A stretch of 64,000 nt of DNA from Azorhizobium doebereinerae UFLA1-100 (GTDB lineage Bacteria > Pseudomonadota > Alphaproteobacteria > Rhizobiales > Xanthobacteraceae), in the NCBI RefSeq assembly GCF_000473085.1, contig NZ_AXBA01000025.1, forward strand, positions 38,246 to 102,245. Reading direction: 5' to 3'. The notes under the pieces were generated by a model, which had not been told where the DNA came from, made no database searches, and saw only the letters and a program-made list of their open reading frames with translations. How positions within the stretch are numbered: the stretch's first letter is position 1; each line of letters begins with the position of its first letter. This document shows, piece after piece, positions 18,763 to 28,727 of the stretch. The translations under genes and the position numbers were made by a program.

Positions 18763-18966
18763 GAAGCCCGAGGCACAACGTGGCGGGAGGACAGCTTACC
18801 ACGTTCCCCATGGCGATGCCGTGGCGCGGCGCTTTGGCACCGGCGGTGCACGTTTCGCGACAATCTGACGCGCTCACACGATCGACGCGAGAAATGTGCA
18901 AGCCATGTTACCTTGCGACGTTGGATCTTAACCCTCGGAACCCGTCCGGGCAGTGGAGGCAGAGCA

Positions 18967-20517
18967 ATGCCGGCCGTCGCGCCGCCTGATCTGGATGCGG
19001 ACGTCTGCGTGGTGGGCGGCGGCATTGCCGGCCTGCTCGCGGCGTTGCGCCTGGCGCGCCGGGGCCTCGACGTGGTGCTGCTGGAGCGCGCCCTGATCGC
19101 GCCGGCGCCGCGCACGGCCCTGCTCGCCGCCGGCGTGACACTGTGGCTGGGGGAGGGCGACGCCCGTCTCTCCAAGGAGGCGGCGCGCTCCACCTTCGAT
19201 CTGTCGCTGGAAGCCATGGCCGGCGCGCTCGCCTTGTTCGACGAACTGGGGGTGGAGCGGCGCGGGCGAGGCCTGCTGCGGGTCGGCGCCGCCCATGAGG
19301 TCGCCATCCTCGACGCCGAGGACGCGGCGCGCGAGCTTCTCGGCCTCGTCGAACTGCGCCGCTGGGCGGGGGAGGAGATCGCCGCCACCATCGCCAGCAC
19401 ACGTTACGTGGGCGGCACCTACGAGCCGCATGCGGTGCTGTACGAGACTTCGGCCCTGAGCGCCGCCCTGATGGCGGCGGCCCTCGCCGCCGGGGTGCGC
19501 ATTCTGGAGTTGACGCCGGCCGTGGCGGCGGATCTCGCGGGGGTGCGAAAATATGTGATGACGCCGTCCGGGCGGGTGCGGGCGGACCATGTGGTGCTGT
19601 GCGCGGGGCGCGGGCTCGCCCCCGTGGCGCCCTGGCTCGCGGGCGCGCTGGGTTTCGAGCATTGGGTGCGGGGCGGCTTTGCGGTGCGGGCCGCGCGGCC
19701 CGATTTCTCCGGCCTGGTGGCCGAGCCGGGACGGCTTGGCGCCCGCTTCGTGCCCTCCGACGGCGAACTGATGTTCGAGGCGCCCACCGCCAGCGCGGTG
19801 CATGGCGAGGTGCCGGCGGCCGTCACCCTGCGGCGGCGGGCGCGGGCGGTCTATCCCGAACTCGGGCGTGCCCTAGCGGAATATGCGGGCGGGTTCAGCC
19901 TTGCCCGTGCGCGGCACGGCCTGCCGCTGATCGGCGAGCACCGGCCGGGCGTCTGGTATGCGGCGGGGCTCGGCGCCAATCCGCTGGCCAATGCCGCCTT
20001 GGCCGCGGAGGCCATCACCGGGGCCATCGTCGAGCGCAACGGCAAGATTGCAGAACTGGCGCCGTTCGCGCCGCGCTATGCCTTCGGCGCCGCCGGGCGG
20101 GTGGCGGCGACGACCGGCTTCTGGTGGCTGCGCTTGCGCGACGGCGTCGCGCACCTCGCCGCCGCCCGCGCCTCGCGGGAGGCCCCCGCCGAGCCGGCTT
20201 CGCCGCGGCAGACACCCCAGGCGCCTCGCGAACGGGCACGGGGCCGGACCAAGCGGCCGGAGGCACGGCCGGCGCATCCGACAGCGCATGGGCTGCCGGT
20301 GCATGGGACACCGACGCATGGGACGCCGATGCATGGCGGGTCGGTGCATGGCGCGCCGGCGCATGCGGCCACGGCCCACCCCGCCGTGCCTCGCCTCGGC
20401 GGCCCCCATTCCCACGGGACCGGGAGCCCACACCCGGTCCACGCCGAGTCCGACGCTACCATGGAACCGGCTTTCGACGCCGCCCAGGGCGCCGTGCGCA
20501 ACCCGCCCCGGCATTAA
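18967..20517 (+). CDS. FAD-dependent oxidoreductase (DAO family) with His-rich repeat tail
   Basis: 516 aa. The N-terminal dinucleotide-binding motif VCVVGGGIAGLLAALRLARR (about 13-32) and the C-terminal FAD motif YAAGLGANPLANAALAAEAI mark a D-amino-acid-oxidase-type flavoprotein (DadA/glycine-oxidase group). Substrate is unknown. From about residue 415 the chain becomes disordered and basic, then carries six pentapeptide units of the form HGxPx followed by more His/Gly/Pro. Such a tail is not part of the family and may bind metal. GGAGG lies 7 nt before ATG 18967; an upstream in-frame extension is antisense to sixA and is rejected. The catalytic part is complete. Confidence 0.8.
   Translation: MPAVAPPDLDADVCVVGGGIAGLLAALRLARRGLDVVLLERALIAPAPRTALLAAGVTLWLGEGDARLSKEAARSTFDLSLEAMAGALALFDELGVERRGRGLLRVGAAHEVAILDAEDAARELLGLVELRRWAGEEIAATIASTRYVGGTYEPHAVLYETSALSAALMAAALAAGVRILELTPAVAADLAGVRKYVMTPSGRVRADHVVLCAGRGLAPVAPWLAGALGFEHWVRGGFAVRAARPDFSGLVAEPGRLGARFVPSDGELMFEAPTASAVHGEVPAAVTLRRRARAVYPELGRALAEYAGGFSLARARHGLPLIGEHRPGVWYAAGLGANPLANAALAAEAITGAIVERNGKIAELAPFAPRYAFGAAGRVAATTGFWWLRLRDGVAHLAAARASREAPAEPASPRQTPQAPRERARGRTKRPEARPAHPTAHGLPVHGTPTHGTPMHGGSVHGAPAHAATAHPAVPRLGGPHSHGTGSPHPVHAESDATMEPAFDAAQGAVRNPPRH
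20287..20376 (+). repeat. Six-copy 15-bp coding repeat (HGxPx pentapeptides)
   Basis: Six in-frame 15-bp units begin with CAT at 20287, 20302, 20317, 20332, 20347 and 20362. They encode HGLPV, HGTPT, HGTPM, HGGSV, HGAPA and HAATA. Third bases vary between units, so the array is not a very recent duplication. It lies in the C-terminal tail of the FAD oxidoreductase. Confidence 0.75.
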
Positions 20518-20610
20518 CCCAAATCCTTGCCGTTACGTGACATTTCTGCAACCAAAAGCCGCGCCGGCGCGGGCTAGTGTGGCGGAAATATGCAGGTGAG
20601 GTGCATACCC

Positions 20611-21456
20611 GTGTCGCGTGCTCTTTCCACGTCTACCGCGCTCGTGGCGCTCGTTCTCCTGGGTGCGCAGGGCGCGCAGGCGGCGGATTATCCGACCAAG
20701 CCCGTCGCCCCGGCCATGGCCGGTACGCAGGAGGACTGGTATCTCACCATCGGTGGTTCCGCCCGCGCGGTTCCGGAGTATCCCGGCAGCGACGATTACG
20801 GCTTCAGCCCCAAGCTGATCTTCGGCATCTCCAAGGCGTCCAGCCTGTATGCCTTCCGCAGCGTCGACGACAACCCGTCCATCGCCCTGTTCGACACCGG
20901 CCGCTTCCGCATCGGCGCGGTCGGCAAGCTCGATTGGGGCCGGGACGAGGACGACAATGCCAAGCTGAACGGCCTCGGCAATGTCGATACGTCGATCGAG
21001 GTGGGCGGCTTCGCCGAATGGTATCCGGTGGACTGGCTGCGTCTGCGCGGCGAGCTGCGCTACGGGTTCGGCGGCTTCGAAGGCATCATGGGCGATCTCG
21101 CCGCCGATGTGATCATTCCCTACCAGTCCTGGCGCTTGGCGGTGGGACCGCGCGTCTCGTTCGCGGGCTCGGGCTATATGCAGGCCTACTATGGCGTGAC
21201 GCCCTTCCAGGCGGTCTCGGCCAATTTCGTGGGCAATCCGCTGCCCGTCTATCAGGCCGGCGGCGGGCTCAATGCCTGGGGTGCCACCGCCCAGCTCACC
21301 AAGAATTTCGGCAACGGGTTCGAGGCGGGCGTCTACGGCTCCTATTACCGTCTGGTCGGCGACGCGGCAGATTCGCCGCTCACCCAGTCCGCCAACCAGT
21401 TCATCGGCGGCGTCTCGCTCAGCTACACCTTCAACATGGGCAAGTCCTGGTGGTGA
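20611..21456 (+). CDS. MipA/OmpV-family outer membrane protein
   Basis: 281 aa from GTG 20611 (288 from an in-frame ATG at 20590). A signal peptide of about 24 residues ends ...GAQGAQA before ADYPTKP. The mature part is a predicted beta-barrel with alternating strands and aromatic girdles. It opens with DWYLTIGGSARAVPEYPGS, typical of MipA/OmpV proteins, and ends in the C-terminal aromatic GKSWW. Members act as MltA-interacting scaffolds or porin-like proteins; the exact role here is unknown. The GTG start has AGGTGAGGTG upstream and gives the cleaner signal peptide. Confidence 0.83.
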   Translation: MSRALSTSTALVALVLLGAQGAQAADYPTKPVAPAMAGTQEDWYLTIGGSARAVPEYPGSDDYGFSPKLIFGISKASSLYAFRSVDDNPSIALFDTGRFRIGAVGKLDWGRDEDDNAKLNGLGNVDTSIEVGGFAEWYPVDWLRLRGELRYGFGGFEGIMGDLAADVIIPYQSWRLAVGPRVSFAGSGYMQAYYGVTPFQAVSANFVGNPLPVYQAGGGLNAWGATAQLTKNFGNGFEAGVYGSYYRLVGDAADSPLTQSANQFIGGVSLSYTFNMGKSWW

Positions 21457-21570
21457 GCGCGCCGTGCCCGAGGCTGCCGGCCGCCGGTGTCTGAGGGCAT
21501 GCGGGGGCTCGGCCGGGGCGCGGGTCGCACCCGTTGTGGCCGCTGCGGCGAGGTTGGGTTGCGATGGCTG

Positions 21571-21599
21571 TTGTCGGGACGCTGGGTGCTGGATATAAG
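21571..21599 (+). promoter_or_regulatory. Predicted sigma-70 promoter of dksA
   Basis: TTGTCG (21571-21576), a 17-nt spacer, then TATAAG (21594-21599): 4/6 and 5/6 matches to the sigma-70 consensus. It lies about 48 bp before the chosen dksA start, in a gap with no coding sequence. It is one of the two best promoter matches in the window. Confidence 0.55.
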
Positions 21600-21647
21600 C
21601 GCGGCGACCCGACGGGGATCGGCGTAGCGGTATCGAGGACTTTGCGG

Positions 21648-22064
21648 ATGTCGATCAGCATCGACGAGGACTATCGCCCCCGCGAGGACGAGCCTTTCAT
21701 GAATGATCGGCAGCGTGAGTATTTTCGGCTCAAGCTGCTGAACTGGAAGGAAGACATTCTGCGGGAAGCGCGGGAAACGCTGCAGCACCTTCAAGACGAG
21801 AATCAGAACCATCCGGATCTGGCGGACCGGGCCTCCTCGGAGACCGACCGCTCCATCGAACTGCGGGCCCGCGATCGTCAGCGCAAGCTGATCGCCAAGA
21901 TCGACGCGGCATTGCAGCGCATCGAGGATGGCTCTTACGGCTATTGCGAGGATACGGGCGAGCCCATTTCGCTGAAGCGTCTGGAGGCCCGCCCCATTGC
22001 CACCTTGTCGGTGGAAGCTCAGGAGCGGCACGAGCGCCGCGAGCGGGTCTACCGGGACGACTGA
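21648..22064 (+). CDS. dksA: RNA polymerase-binding transcription factor DksA
   Basis: 138 aa. Coiled-coil segment (about 22-95) with the acidic tip DLADRASSETD; D60 aligns with the key aspartate of E. coli DksA. A C-terminal globular domain ends RPIATLSVEAQERHERRERV. DksA inserts in the RNA polymerase secondary channel and acts with (p)ppGpp. Only one cysteine (C100, in YGYCEDTGEP) remains of the four-Cys zinc finger, a pattern common in Rhizobiales DksA. ATG 21648 has GAGGA 8 nt upstream; an upstream in-frame ATG would place coding sequence over the promoter and is rejected. Confidence 0.93.
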   Translation: MSISIDEDYRPREDEPFMNDRQREYFRLKLLNWKEDILREARETLQHLQDENQNHPDLADRASSETDRSIELRARDRQRKLIAKIDAALQRIEDGSYGYCEDTGEPISLKRLEARPIATLSVEAQERHERRERVYRDD

Positions 22065-22120
22065 CCATCGCCCTGCCGCGCCGCGGTCTTCCGCGGCGCC
22101 TTCAACCGGATTGAGAATCG

Positions 22121-22151
22121 GCCGGGCCTGTCTGACAGGCCCGGCTTTTTG
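22121..22151 (+). terminator. Rho-independent terminator of dksA
   Basis: A perfect 11-bp stem, GCCGGGCCTGT (22121-22131) and ACAGGCCCGGC (22135-22145), with a CTG loop is followed directly by TTTTTG. The T-tract is on the + strand only, so it serves dksA and not the convergent fliO-like gene. Confidence 0.88.
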
Positions 22152-22161
22152 TTGTGCGGGT

Positions 22162-24039
22162 TCAGCTCTTGTCCGAGCCGGTGCGGCCGAGAAGATTGGC
22201 CATCTCCGCCTCCAGCTCGTCGAACGGATCGCTCGCCGGGTCGGCCTTGGGCGTGGCGGCGTCTTCGGCCGGAGCGACGGGGGGCGCCACTGGGTCCGCC
22301 TCGACCTTCGCTTCGCTGACCGGCGCCTCGTCCACCTTGGCCGCCTCCACTGAAGCGTCCTCGGCCTTGGCGGCTTCCTCCGCCGCCATCTCCGACATCC
22401 GCAGTTCCAGCGCCTCAATGGTGATGGCGCCGGCGTCCACTACCGGAATGGGCTCGATGACGACCGCGGGTGCGGTGGCCGCTGCCACCACTTCGGGCGG
22501 GGCCGGATGCGGCTCGGCCGCAGCGGCCTCCTCCGGCGCAGGTGCCGGCTCCGGGGCGACGGACGCCACCGGCTCGGCTTCCGGCGCCAGGGGGACCGCC
22601 ACGGGCGGAGCTTCGGCCGCCGCCGGGGTGGCGGGCTCGATCACCGGCTCGGGCGCGACCGCGACGGGGGCGGGCGCCTCCGGGGCGGGAACGACGGGAA
22701 CCGGGGCCGGGTCCACCGCCGGAGACTTGGCCCCGGCGGCCGCGACCGGCTCGCCGAGCAGGTCTTCCACCGTCAGCACGGGTGCGGCGGCGATGGGCGC
22801 GGCCTTGGACAGGGAACGTCCGAGCGAGGTTTCCAGCCGCTGGGCCATCTCGCCGAGGCGCGGCTCCTCGCGGCGGAAGCTGCTGGTCCGGTTGGCGAAC
22901 AGGGATTCCCGGCGCGGTGGGGCAGGGCGCTCGGCCGTGGGGGCCTGGGGCTGTTCGGGCGCCACCAGCGGAGGCGTCACTGCGGCAGGAGCCACGGTGG
23001 CCGGCGGCACGGCGGCGGGGGGCACCGGGGCAGGCAGAGCGTCGCCGGCCTGAGACGTCTCCGCATCCTGGGTCAGCTTGCGGTCGCGCAAGGCCCGGAT
23101 GCCGAAGCCCGGCGCTTCCGGTCCGGACAGCGGGCGTCGCGACAGGAAGGAGCGGCGCGGCTGATCGGGCGCCGCCTCGGTGGCCGGCGCAGGCGCGGGC
23201 TCGACCGTCACCGTCGCGACCTCGGCCGGCGTCGGCTCGGGGGGCGGCGCGGCCGGCTCGACGGACACGGCGGCTTCCGCCTTGGCCGGTTCCGGTTTGG
23301 CGACATCCGTCTTGGCAACTTCCGCCTTGGCAACTTCCGACTTGGCGACATCCGGGGTGGCGGCACCGGCTACCGGCTCGGCGGCGGGACGCTCGACGCG
23401 CGGCTCCAGCGGGCGCGGCGGGGTGAGGCGCGTGTCGGTGCTCCGGGGCTCCGCATAGCGGCTCTCGGGGGCCTTGCGCTCGAACGGGCGCGGCTCGGCC
23501 GGGCGCGGTGCGTCGGCAGCCGGCAGCGCGGCTTCGGCGGTGGCCGGTTCGGCAGGGGCCGCGCCGGAGAAGCGGCGCGGAGGCAGCGGCTGGCGCACGC
23601 TTGTGGCGGGCCGCGTCGGCAATGCCTCGGGCGCCGTTTCGCGGGGCGGCAGGGCCTCGCGTGGCTCGCGGGGCGGCAAGGCGCCGCGCGGCGGCAGCGG
23701 CTCACGGAGCGGCAGGGCTTCGCGCGGCTGGGTCGCGTCCCGGGCCTGCGGCCGTCCGATGCTGGATTCGACCACCACATCCGTGGTGCCGCCGACGAGC
23801 AGCAGATGCTCCACTTCGTCCCGCCGCACGAGAACGAGGCGGCGCTTCTGGTCCACCGGGACGCTGTCCATCACCGCGAGGCGATGGCGTGACCGGGAAA
23901 TCCCCCCGCGCCCACCACCGCCGCCGATCCGCCGCACCAGAAACATGGTGAGGGCGAGCAGCGCTGCGATTACCACCAGGGCGATCGCTACCCGAGCCGG
24001 AAGCTCAAGCTGCGCGCCGAATAGATCCTGCAACATCAA
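22162..24039 (-). CDS. FliO-like membrane protein with long disordered tail
   Basis: 625 aa. The first ~95 residues carry one membrane segment (about 12-35, VAIALVVIAALLALTMFLVR) and a FliO-type cytoplasmic domain (RLAVMDSVPVDQKRRLVLVRRDEVEHLL). FliO assists assembly of the flagellar export gate. The remaining ~530 residues are Pro/Ala/Glu-rich and low in complexity, with short repeats (LPPRE; VAKxE). E. coli FliO is only 121 aa. It stands alone between dksA and cckA, away from flagellar genes, so a flagellar role is not shown here. The C-terminus (EAEMANLLGR) looks ordered and might be a binding peptide. Confidence 0.7.
   Translation of the reverse strand: MMLQDLFGAQLELPARVAIALVVIAALLALTMFLVRRIGGGGGRGGISRSRHRLAVMDSVPVDQKRRLVLVRRDEVEHLLLVGGTTDVVVESSIGRPQARDATQPREALPLREPLPPRGALPPREPREALPPRETAPEALPTRPATSVRQPLPPRRFSGAAPAEPATAEAALPAADAPRPAEPRPFERKAPESRYAEPRSTDTRLTPPRPLEPRVERPAAEPVAGAATPDVAKSEVAKAEVAKTDVAKPEPAKAEAAVSVEPAAPPPEPTPAEVATVTVEPAPAPATEAAPDQPRRSFLSRRPLSGPEAPGFGIRALRDRKLTQDAETSQAGDALPAPVPPAAVPPATVAPAAVTPPLVAPEQPQAPTAERPAPPRRESLFANRTSSFRREEPRLGEMAQRLETSLGRSLSKAAPIAAAPVLTVEDLLGEPVAAAGAKSPAVDPAPVPVVPAPEAPAPVAVAPEPVIEPATPAAAEAPPVAVPLAPEAEPVASVAPEPAPAPEEAAAAEPHPAPPEVVAAATAPAVVIEPIPVVDAGAITIEALELRMSEMAAEEAAKAEDASVEAAKVDEAPVSEAKVEADPVAPPVAPAEDAATPKADPASDPFDELEAEMANLLGRTGSDKS
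23297..23356. repeat. Four-copy 15-bp coding repeat in the FliO-like tail
   Basis: Read on the + strand, four consecutive 15-mers of the form TTGGCRACWTCCGNN start at 23297, 23312, 23327 and 23342. On the minus strand they encode a VAK-centred pentapeptide (VAKSE, VAKAE, VAKTD, VAKPE). Confidence 0.7.
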
Positions 24040-24256
24040 CCCTCCTCATCGCTGCACGCGGTGCCATAGCATGAAACCGACATGGGACGCGCCAGCGGGA
24101 CGCCAGATTCAAACCTGAGCGCCATGCCTAAGAAATTGTTGACGATCACGCCAGGATTTCAACCAATGCCGCAACTTTGCGTTAATTTCCGGGAATCGGC
24201 GTGACCGATGACGGCAAAGCGCCCCTCGATTTGGGCGCGCCAACAAGGATGAAGTG

Positions 24257-26830
24257 ATGACGGGCGGAGCAGGAGCGTCGGATCCGGATCCGGCGGTCGG
24301 GCCAGCCGCAGCCAAAGCGCCGCGCTTCCTCCGACTGATCCTGGCGGGCGCCGCCTTTATCGGCGCGTTTCTCGCGGTGACGCTGCAAGGGGGCGGGATT
24401 TCGTGGCTGCTCCCGGTGCTCGCCGCCTTCGCCTGCATCGGCGTGTTCGCGCTGGCGCACTCGGTGCTGAGCTTCGGCCTGTCGCGCGACAAATATGGCG
24501 AGGAACTCGCCCGCGCCCTGGTTGCGGCCACCACCGACGCGGTGGCGGTGATCGAGGACGGCGAACGGATTCTCGCCGCCAATCCCGCCTATCTGCGCCT
24601 GACCCGCAGCCGCGAGGGCCAGGCCCCCATCCCGGAGCGCTTCCTCAACCGCATCCCCGGCGGGCAGGAGCCGCTGGCCGATCTGCTGCGGTCGCTGGCC
24701 GATGGCGATGCCGGCACGCGCGCCTTTCCCTTCGACGCGGAAGTCGATGGGCGGCGCCTGCATGTCTCCGTCCACCCCCTGGGCGGGCGGCGGCGCGTCA
24801 TGTGGCTGCTGTCGCTTGGCCCGACGCAGATCGGCGGCGCGGCGCCCAAGCCCGCCAGCCCTGATGTGGTGGCGTCCGGCCCTGCCGTGCCCAAGGCGGC
24901 GGCCGCGCTCTCCGCGCCGGAGCCGCGCGCCGTCGGCGCCATTCCGGCCGATGGCCAAGCCGCAGCCGCCCTTCTCGCCCTCTGGGAAATGGCGCCGCTG
25001 GGCATGTTCCTGCTGGCGCGGGAGGAGGCCCGGCTGCCCAACGGGACGCTGGCGCGTGCCCTCGGCTACGATCTGGCCGAGATTGGCGCCGGCCGGCTGG
25101 CATTCCAGGAGCTGATCGCCCCCGCATCCGCGCCGGCCGTGCTCGCCGCCTTGGCCCGGGGCCGCAGCGAGCCGGACGGCATGGACATGGAGATCATCCG
25201 CAAGGATGGTTCCACCATACCTGTGCGCGCATTCATGGGCGGACGGCCCATGGGCGAATGCATCGTGGTCCTCACGCCCCGTTTCGCCACCCAGGCGCCT
25301 GCGGTCGCGACAAGCGGGGCGCGGGGCGGCGAGGATGCGGCCTTCTTCGCCCGCTCGCCCCTGGCCATGGCCGGTATCGACGGGCGCGGACGCATCTCCG
25401 AGGCCAATACCAGCTTCGCCCGGCTGTTCGCCGGCGGCGCGGTGCTGACCGGCACCAGGCTCCAGCGCCTCGTCGCCGAACGCGACCGGGCGGGGGTGGA
25501 GCAGCTGATCCAGGACGCCTTGCGGGATGGCGCGCCCGGCAATGCCCAGCCGCTGGACGTGGCCATCGCCGCCGAGGGGGGGCGTTCGGCGCGGATCTAT
25601 GCGGCGGCACTCGGCGCGCCGGGGGGCGGGGTGGCCATCTATGCGGTGGACACCACGGCGCAGAGGGCGCTGGAGGCGCAGTTCGCCCAGTCGCAGAAGA
25701 TGCAGGCCATCGGCCAGCTTGCCGGCGGCGTGGCGCACGACTTCAACAACGTGCTCACCGCGATCATAGGTTATTGCGACCTGCTGCTGGCCAGCCACCG
25801 ACCGAGCGACCCGTCCTTCCCGGACATCATGCAGATCAAGCAGAACGCCAACCGGGCGGCGGGGCTGGTGCGCCAGCTCCTGGCCTTCTCCCGGCGCCAG
25901 ACGCTGCGCCCGCAGGTGATCCAGCTCACCGACGTCATCTCCGACCTGTCCATGTTGCTGCGCCGCCTGATCGGCGAGACCATCACGCTGGAGGTGGAGC
26001 ACGGCCGCGACCTCTGGCCGGTGAAGGTGGACGTCAACCAGTTCGAGCAGGTGATCGTGAACCTGGCGGTGAACGCCCGCGACGCCATGCCCGGCGGGGG
26101 CATGCTGACCCTGCGCACCGCCAACGTGGCGGCGGCCGACTGCACCGGCTTCGGTGACGGCGGCCTGCCGGCAGCGGACTATGTGCTGATCGAAGTCGCC
26201 GATACCGGCACGGGCATCCCCCCGGACATCATGGACAAGATCTTCGAGCCGTTCTTCTCCACCAAGGAGGTGGGCAAGGGCACCGGGCTCGGGCTGTCCA
26301 CCGTCTACGGCATCGTCGAGCAGACGGGGGGCACGATCCTCGCCTCCAGCACGGCGGGGCAGGGGACCACCTTCCGCGTGTTCCTGCCGCGCCATGCGGC
26401 CGAGCCCGAGGAGGTCGAGCCCCGGCCGGCGGAGACGGACGGCAGGTCCGCAGACCTGACCGGCCAGGGCACGGTGCTGCTGGTGGAGGACGAGGACGCG
26501 GTGCGCGCCTTCGCCACCCGGGCGCTCACCGCCCGCGGCTACAATGTGGTCGCGGCCTCCGGCGGCGCGGAGGCGCTGGCGCTGGTGGATGCGGCCGAGC
26601 ATCGGTTCGATCTCGTCATCTCCGACGTGGTGATGCCGGAGATGGACGGGCCGACGCTGCTGCGGGAATTGCGCGCGCGCCATCCGGAGCTGAAGGTGAT
26701 CTTCATTTCCGGCTATGCGGAAGAGGCCTTCGCCCGCAACCTGCCTGCCACGGAGAGCTTTTCCTTCCTCGCCAAGCCGTTCTCGCTCAAGCAGCTGGTG
26801 GCGGCGGTGAAGGAGGCGATTCACGCCTGA
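24257..26830 (+). CDS. cckA: Hybrid sensor histidine kinase CckA
   Basis: About 857 aa. Two membrane segments (about 28-45 and 50-70) are followed by PAS regions (about 90-410), a HisKA domain with [17 protein letters not shown] (phospho-His near 494), an HATPase ([25 protein letters not shown]) and a C-terminal receiver domain whose phospho-Asp is near residue 790 ([13 protein letters not shown]). In alphaproteobacteria CckA feeds phosphate through ChpT to CtrA and CpdR, controlling the cell cycle and motility; the dual kinase/receiver layout fits. ATG 24257 has AAGGA 6 nt upstream; an adjacent GTG at 24254 is possible. The 217-bp gap upstream is shared with the divergent fliO-like gene. Confidence 0.93.
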   Translation: MTGGAGASDPDPAVGPAAAKAPRFLRLILAGAAFIGAFLAVTLQGGGISWLLPVLAAFACIGVFALAHSVLSFGLSRDKYGEELARALVAATTDAVAVIEDGERILAANPAYLRLTRSREGQAPIPERFLNRIPGGQEPLADLLRSLADGDAGTRAFPFDAEVDGRRLHVSVHPLGGRRRVMWLLSLGPTQIGGAAPKPASPDVVASGPAVPKAAAALSAPEPRAVGAIPADGQAAAALLALWEMAPLGMFLLAREEARLPNGTLARALGYDLAEIGAGRLAFQELIAPASAPAVLAALARGRSEPDGMDMEIIRKDGSTIPVRAFMGGRPMGECIVVLTPRFATQAPAVATSGARGGEDAAFFARSPLAMAGIDGRGRISEANTSFARLFAGGAVLTGTRLQRLVAERDRAGVEQLIQDALRDGAPGNAQPLDVAIAAEGGRSARIYAAALGAPGGGVAIYAVDTTAQRALEAQFAQSQKMQAIGQLAGGVAHDFNNVLTAIIGYCDLLLASHRPSDPSFPDIMQIKQNANRAAGLVRQLLAFSRRQTLRPQVIQLTDVISDLSMLLRRLIGETITLEVEHGRDLWPVKVDVNQFEQVIVNLAVNARDAMPGGGMLTLRTANVAAADCTGFGDGGLPAADYVLIEVADTGTGIPPDIMDKIFEPFFSTKEVGKGTGLGLSTVYGIVEQTGGTILASSTAGQGTTFRVFLPRHAAEPEEVEPRPAETDGRSADLTGQGTVLLVEDEDAVRAFATRALTARGYNVVAASGGAEALALVDAAEHRFDLVISDVVMPEMDGPTLLRELRARHPELKVIFISGYAEEAFARNLPATESFSFLAKPFSLKQLVAAVKEAIHA

Positions 26831-27107
26831 GGCCGTGCCGCGCCGGATGGGTGCGATGTGGTAGGGAGGTAATTCCATGCACCCGCCGCGCGGCGCCATG
26901 CGCGCGGCGCGGGTCGCGACGCGGCGGTGCCGTCCTAAATATGCTGCATTGCGCTATGTAGTTGGATCTTTTTGCCGTGTGGGGTGCGCACCTCGCTCTT
27001 GCCACCCATCTGGCGCTGCGATAAGCCTCGCTCGTTTCGAACTCCTCCAACCGAGGCCGGCGCGTGCGCTTCAGGCGCATCGCCCTACGCGCCCCGAGGT
27101 GCGGATC

Positions 27108-27473
27108 ATGAACGCCTTGCTCCTGGATTACCTGCCGGTGGTGATTTTCATCGGCGTCTCTCTCGTGATCGGACTTGCCCTCCTGGTCGCGCCGTTCCTC
27201 GTGGCCTACCAGAATCCCGACCCGGAAAAGCTGTCGGCCTATGAGTGCGGGTTCAACGCCTTCGATGACGCGCGCATGACGTTCGACATCCGCTTCTATC
27301 TGGTGGCGATTCTCTTCATCATCTTCGACCTCGAAGTGGCCTTCCTGTTCCCCTGGGCGGTGTCGTTCGGCGGGCTGGGCGATCTCGGCTTCTGGTCGAT
27401 GATGCTGTTCCTCGGCGTGCTGACCGTCGGGTTCATTTATGAGTGGCGCAAGGGAGCGCTCGAATGGGATTGA
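27108..27473 (+). CDS. nuoA: NADH-quinone oxidoreductase subunit A
   Basis: 121-aa membrane subunit of respiratory complex I with three transmembrane helices. Family marks: [20 protein letters not shown] in the first loop and [15 protein letters not shown] in helix 2. An upstream in-frame extension exists but ATG 27108 gives the standard N-terminus ([14 protein letters not shown]). It is the first gene of the nuo operon; the 277-bp gap after cckA must carry the operon promoter. I could not pick a convincing -35/-10 pair there. Confidence 0.95.
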   Translation: MNALLLDYLPVVIFIGVSLVIGLALLVAPFLVAYQNPDPEKLSAYECGFNAFDDARMTFDIRFYLVAILFIIFDLEVAFLFPWAVSFGGLGDLGFWSMMLFLGVLTVGFIYEWRKGALEWD

Positions 27474-28048
27474 CCCCTTCCGCGACGAAGCCGCTGGTGT
27501 CCGCTGCCCCCAAGGGCATCATCGATCCCAGCACCGGCCGCCCCATCCTCTCGGATGATCCCTTCTACCGGGAGATCAATTCGGAGCTGGCGGACAAGGG
27601 CTTCCTCATCACCACCGTCGACGACCTCGTCACCTGGGCGCGCACCGGCTCGCTCATGTGGATGACCTTCGGCCTGGCGTGCTGCGCCGTGGAGATGATG
27701 CAGGTCTCCATGCCGCGTTACGACGTGGAGCGCTTCGGCTTCGCGCCGCGCGCCTCGCCGCGCCAGTCGGACGTGATGATCGTGGCAGGCACGCTGACCA
27801 ACAAGATGGCCCCGGCTTTGCGCAAGGTCTACGACCAGATGCCGGAGCCGCGCTACGTCATCTCCATGGGCTCCTGCGCCAACGGCGGCGGCTACTACCA
27901 TTATTCCTATGCGGTGGTGCGCGGCTGTGACCGCGTGGTGCCGGTCGACATCTACGTACCCGGCTGCCCGCCCACGGCGGAAGCGCTGCTCTACGGCGTG
28001 CTCCTGCTGCAACGGAAGATCCGCCGCACCGGCACCATCGAACGCTGA
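27464..28048 (+). CDS. nuoB: NADH-quinone oxidoreductase subunit B
   Basis: 194-aa peripheral subunit that carries [4Fe-4S] cluster N2, the last electron donor to quinone. Ligands are C73 and C74 (tandem pair in [10 protein letters not shown]), C138 (GSCANGGG) and C168 ([14 protein letters not shown]). ATG 27464 overlaps the last 10 bases of nuoA and has GGGAG upstream; an earlier GTG at 27443 is less likely. Confidence 0.96.
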   Translation: MGLTPSATKPLVSAAPKGIIDPSTGRPILSDDPFYREINSELADKGFLITTVDDLVTWARTGSLMWMTFGLACCAVEMMQVSMPRYDVERFGFAPRASPRQSDVMIVAGTLTNKMAPALRKVYDQMPEPRYVISMGSCANGGGYYHYSYAVVRGCDRVVPVDIYVPGCPPTAEALLYGVLLLQRKIRRTGTIER

Positions 28049-28077
28049 ACCGCCGCACCGGCGACAGGAACAGGCTC

Positions 28078-28716
28078 ATGGACGAGACCTTGAAGGATCT
28101 GGCGGCTCACGTTTCGGGCGCTCTGCCCGAAGCCGTGATCGGGCACACGATCGCTTTCGGCGAACTGACGCTGGAGACGACGCCGGCCCATGTCGTGAAG
28201 CTGGCGACGTTCCTGCGCGACGACCCGGCGTGCCTGTTCGCCTGCATCGTGGACGTGTGCGGCGCCGATTATCCGGCGCGGGAGCTGCGCTTGGACGTGG
28301 TGTACCACCTGCTGTCGCTGAAGCAGAACATGCGGGTGCGCGTGAAGGTGGCGACCGACGGGGCGACCCCGGTTCCGTCCGTCACCGGCGTCTATCCCGG
28401 CGCCAACTGGTTCGAGCGCGAAGCCTACGACATGTACGGCATCCTGTTCACCGGCCATCCCGAGCTGCGCCGCCTGCTGACGGACTATGGCTTCGACGGC
28501 CATCCGCTGCGCAAGGACTTCCCGCTCACCGGCTTCGTCGAGGTGCGCTACGACGACGAGGCCAAGCGGGTGATCTACGAGCCCGTTCGCCTGGCGCAGG
28601 AGTTCCGCAACTTCGACTTCCTCTCGCCGTGGGAGGGCGTGGAATACGTCCTGCCGGGGGATGAGAAGGCGTCATCGCAGCCCGGCGCGCCGAAAGACGC
28701 GCCGAAGGCGAGCTGA
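28078..28716 (+). CDS. nuoC: NADH-quinone oxidoreductase subunit C
   Basis: 212-aa hydrophilic arm subunit (30-kDa family). It shows the signature ERETYDM-type motif as [20 protein letters not shown] and the following [20 protein letters not shown]. It is not fused to NuoD, unlike in enterobacteria. A 29-nt gap follows nuoB and 11 nt precede nuoD. Confidence 0.96.
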   Translation: MDETLKDLAAHVSGALPEAVIGHTIAFGELTLETTPAHVVKLATFLRDDPACLFACIVDVCGADYPARELRLDVVYHLLSLKQNMRVRVKVATDGATPVPSVTGVYPGANWFEREAYDMYGILFTGHPELRRLLTDYGFDGHPLRKDFPLTGFVEVRYDDEAKRVIYEPVRLAQEFRNFDFLSPWEGVEYVLPGDEKASSQPGAPKDAPKAS

Positions 28717-28727
28717 AGGAGGGCGAC

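Noticed and set aside
17893..18966. 358-residue N-terminal extension of the FAD oxidoreductase
   Set aside because: It lies antisense to sixA and ycjX; GGAGG sits 7 nt before ATG 18967, which gives the canonical FAD-binding N-terminus.
20287..20376. Regularly spaced repeats that might suggest a CRISPR array
   Set aside because: Units are contiguous 15-mers in a coding frame with no spacers; they encode pentapeptide repeats.
26831..27107. CTATGT at 26954 as a -10 box of the nuo operon
   Set aside because: No acceptable -35 hexamer lies 16-18 nt upstream, so I did not call a promoter.
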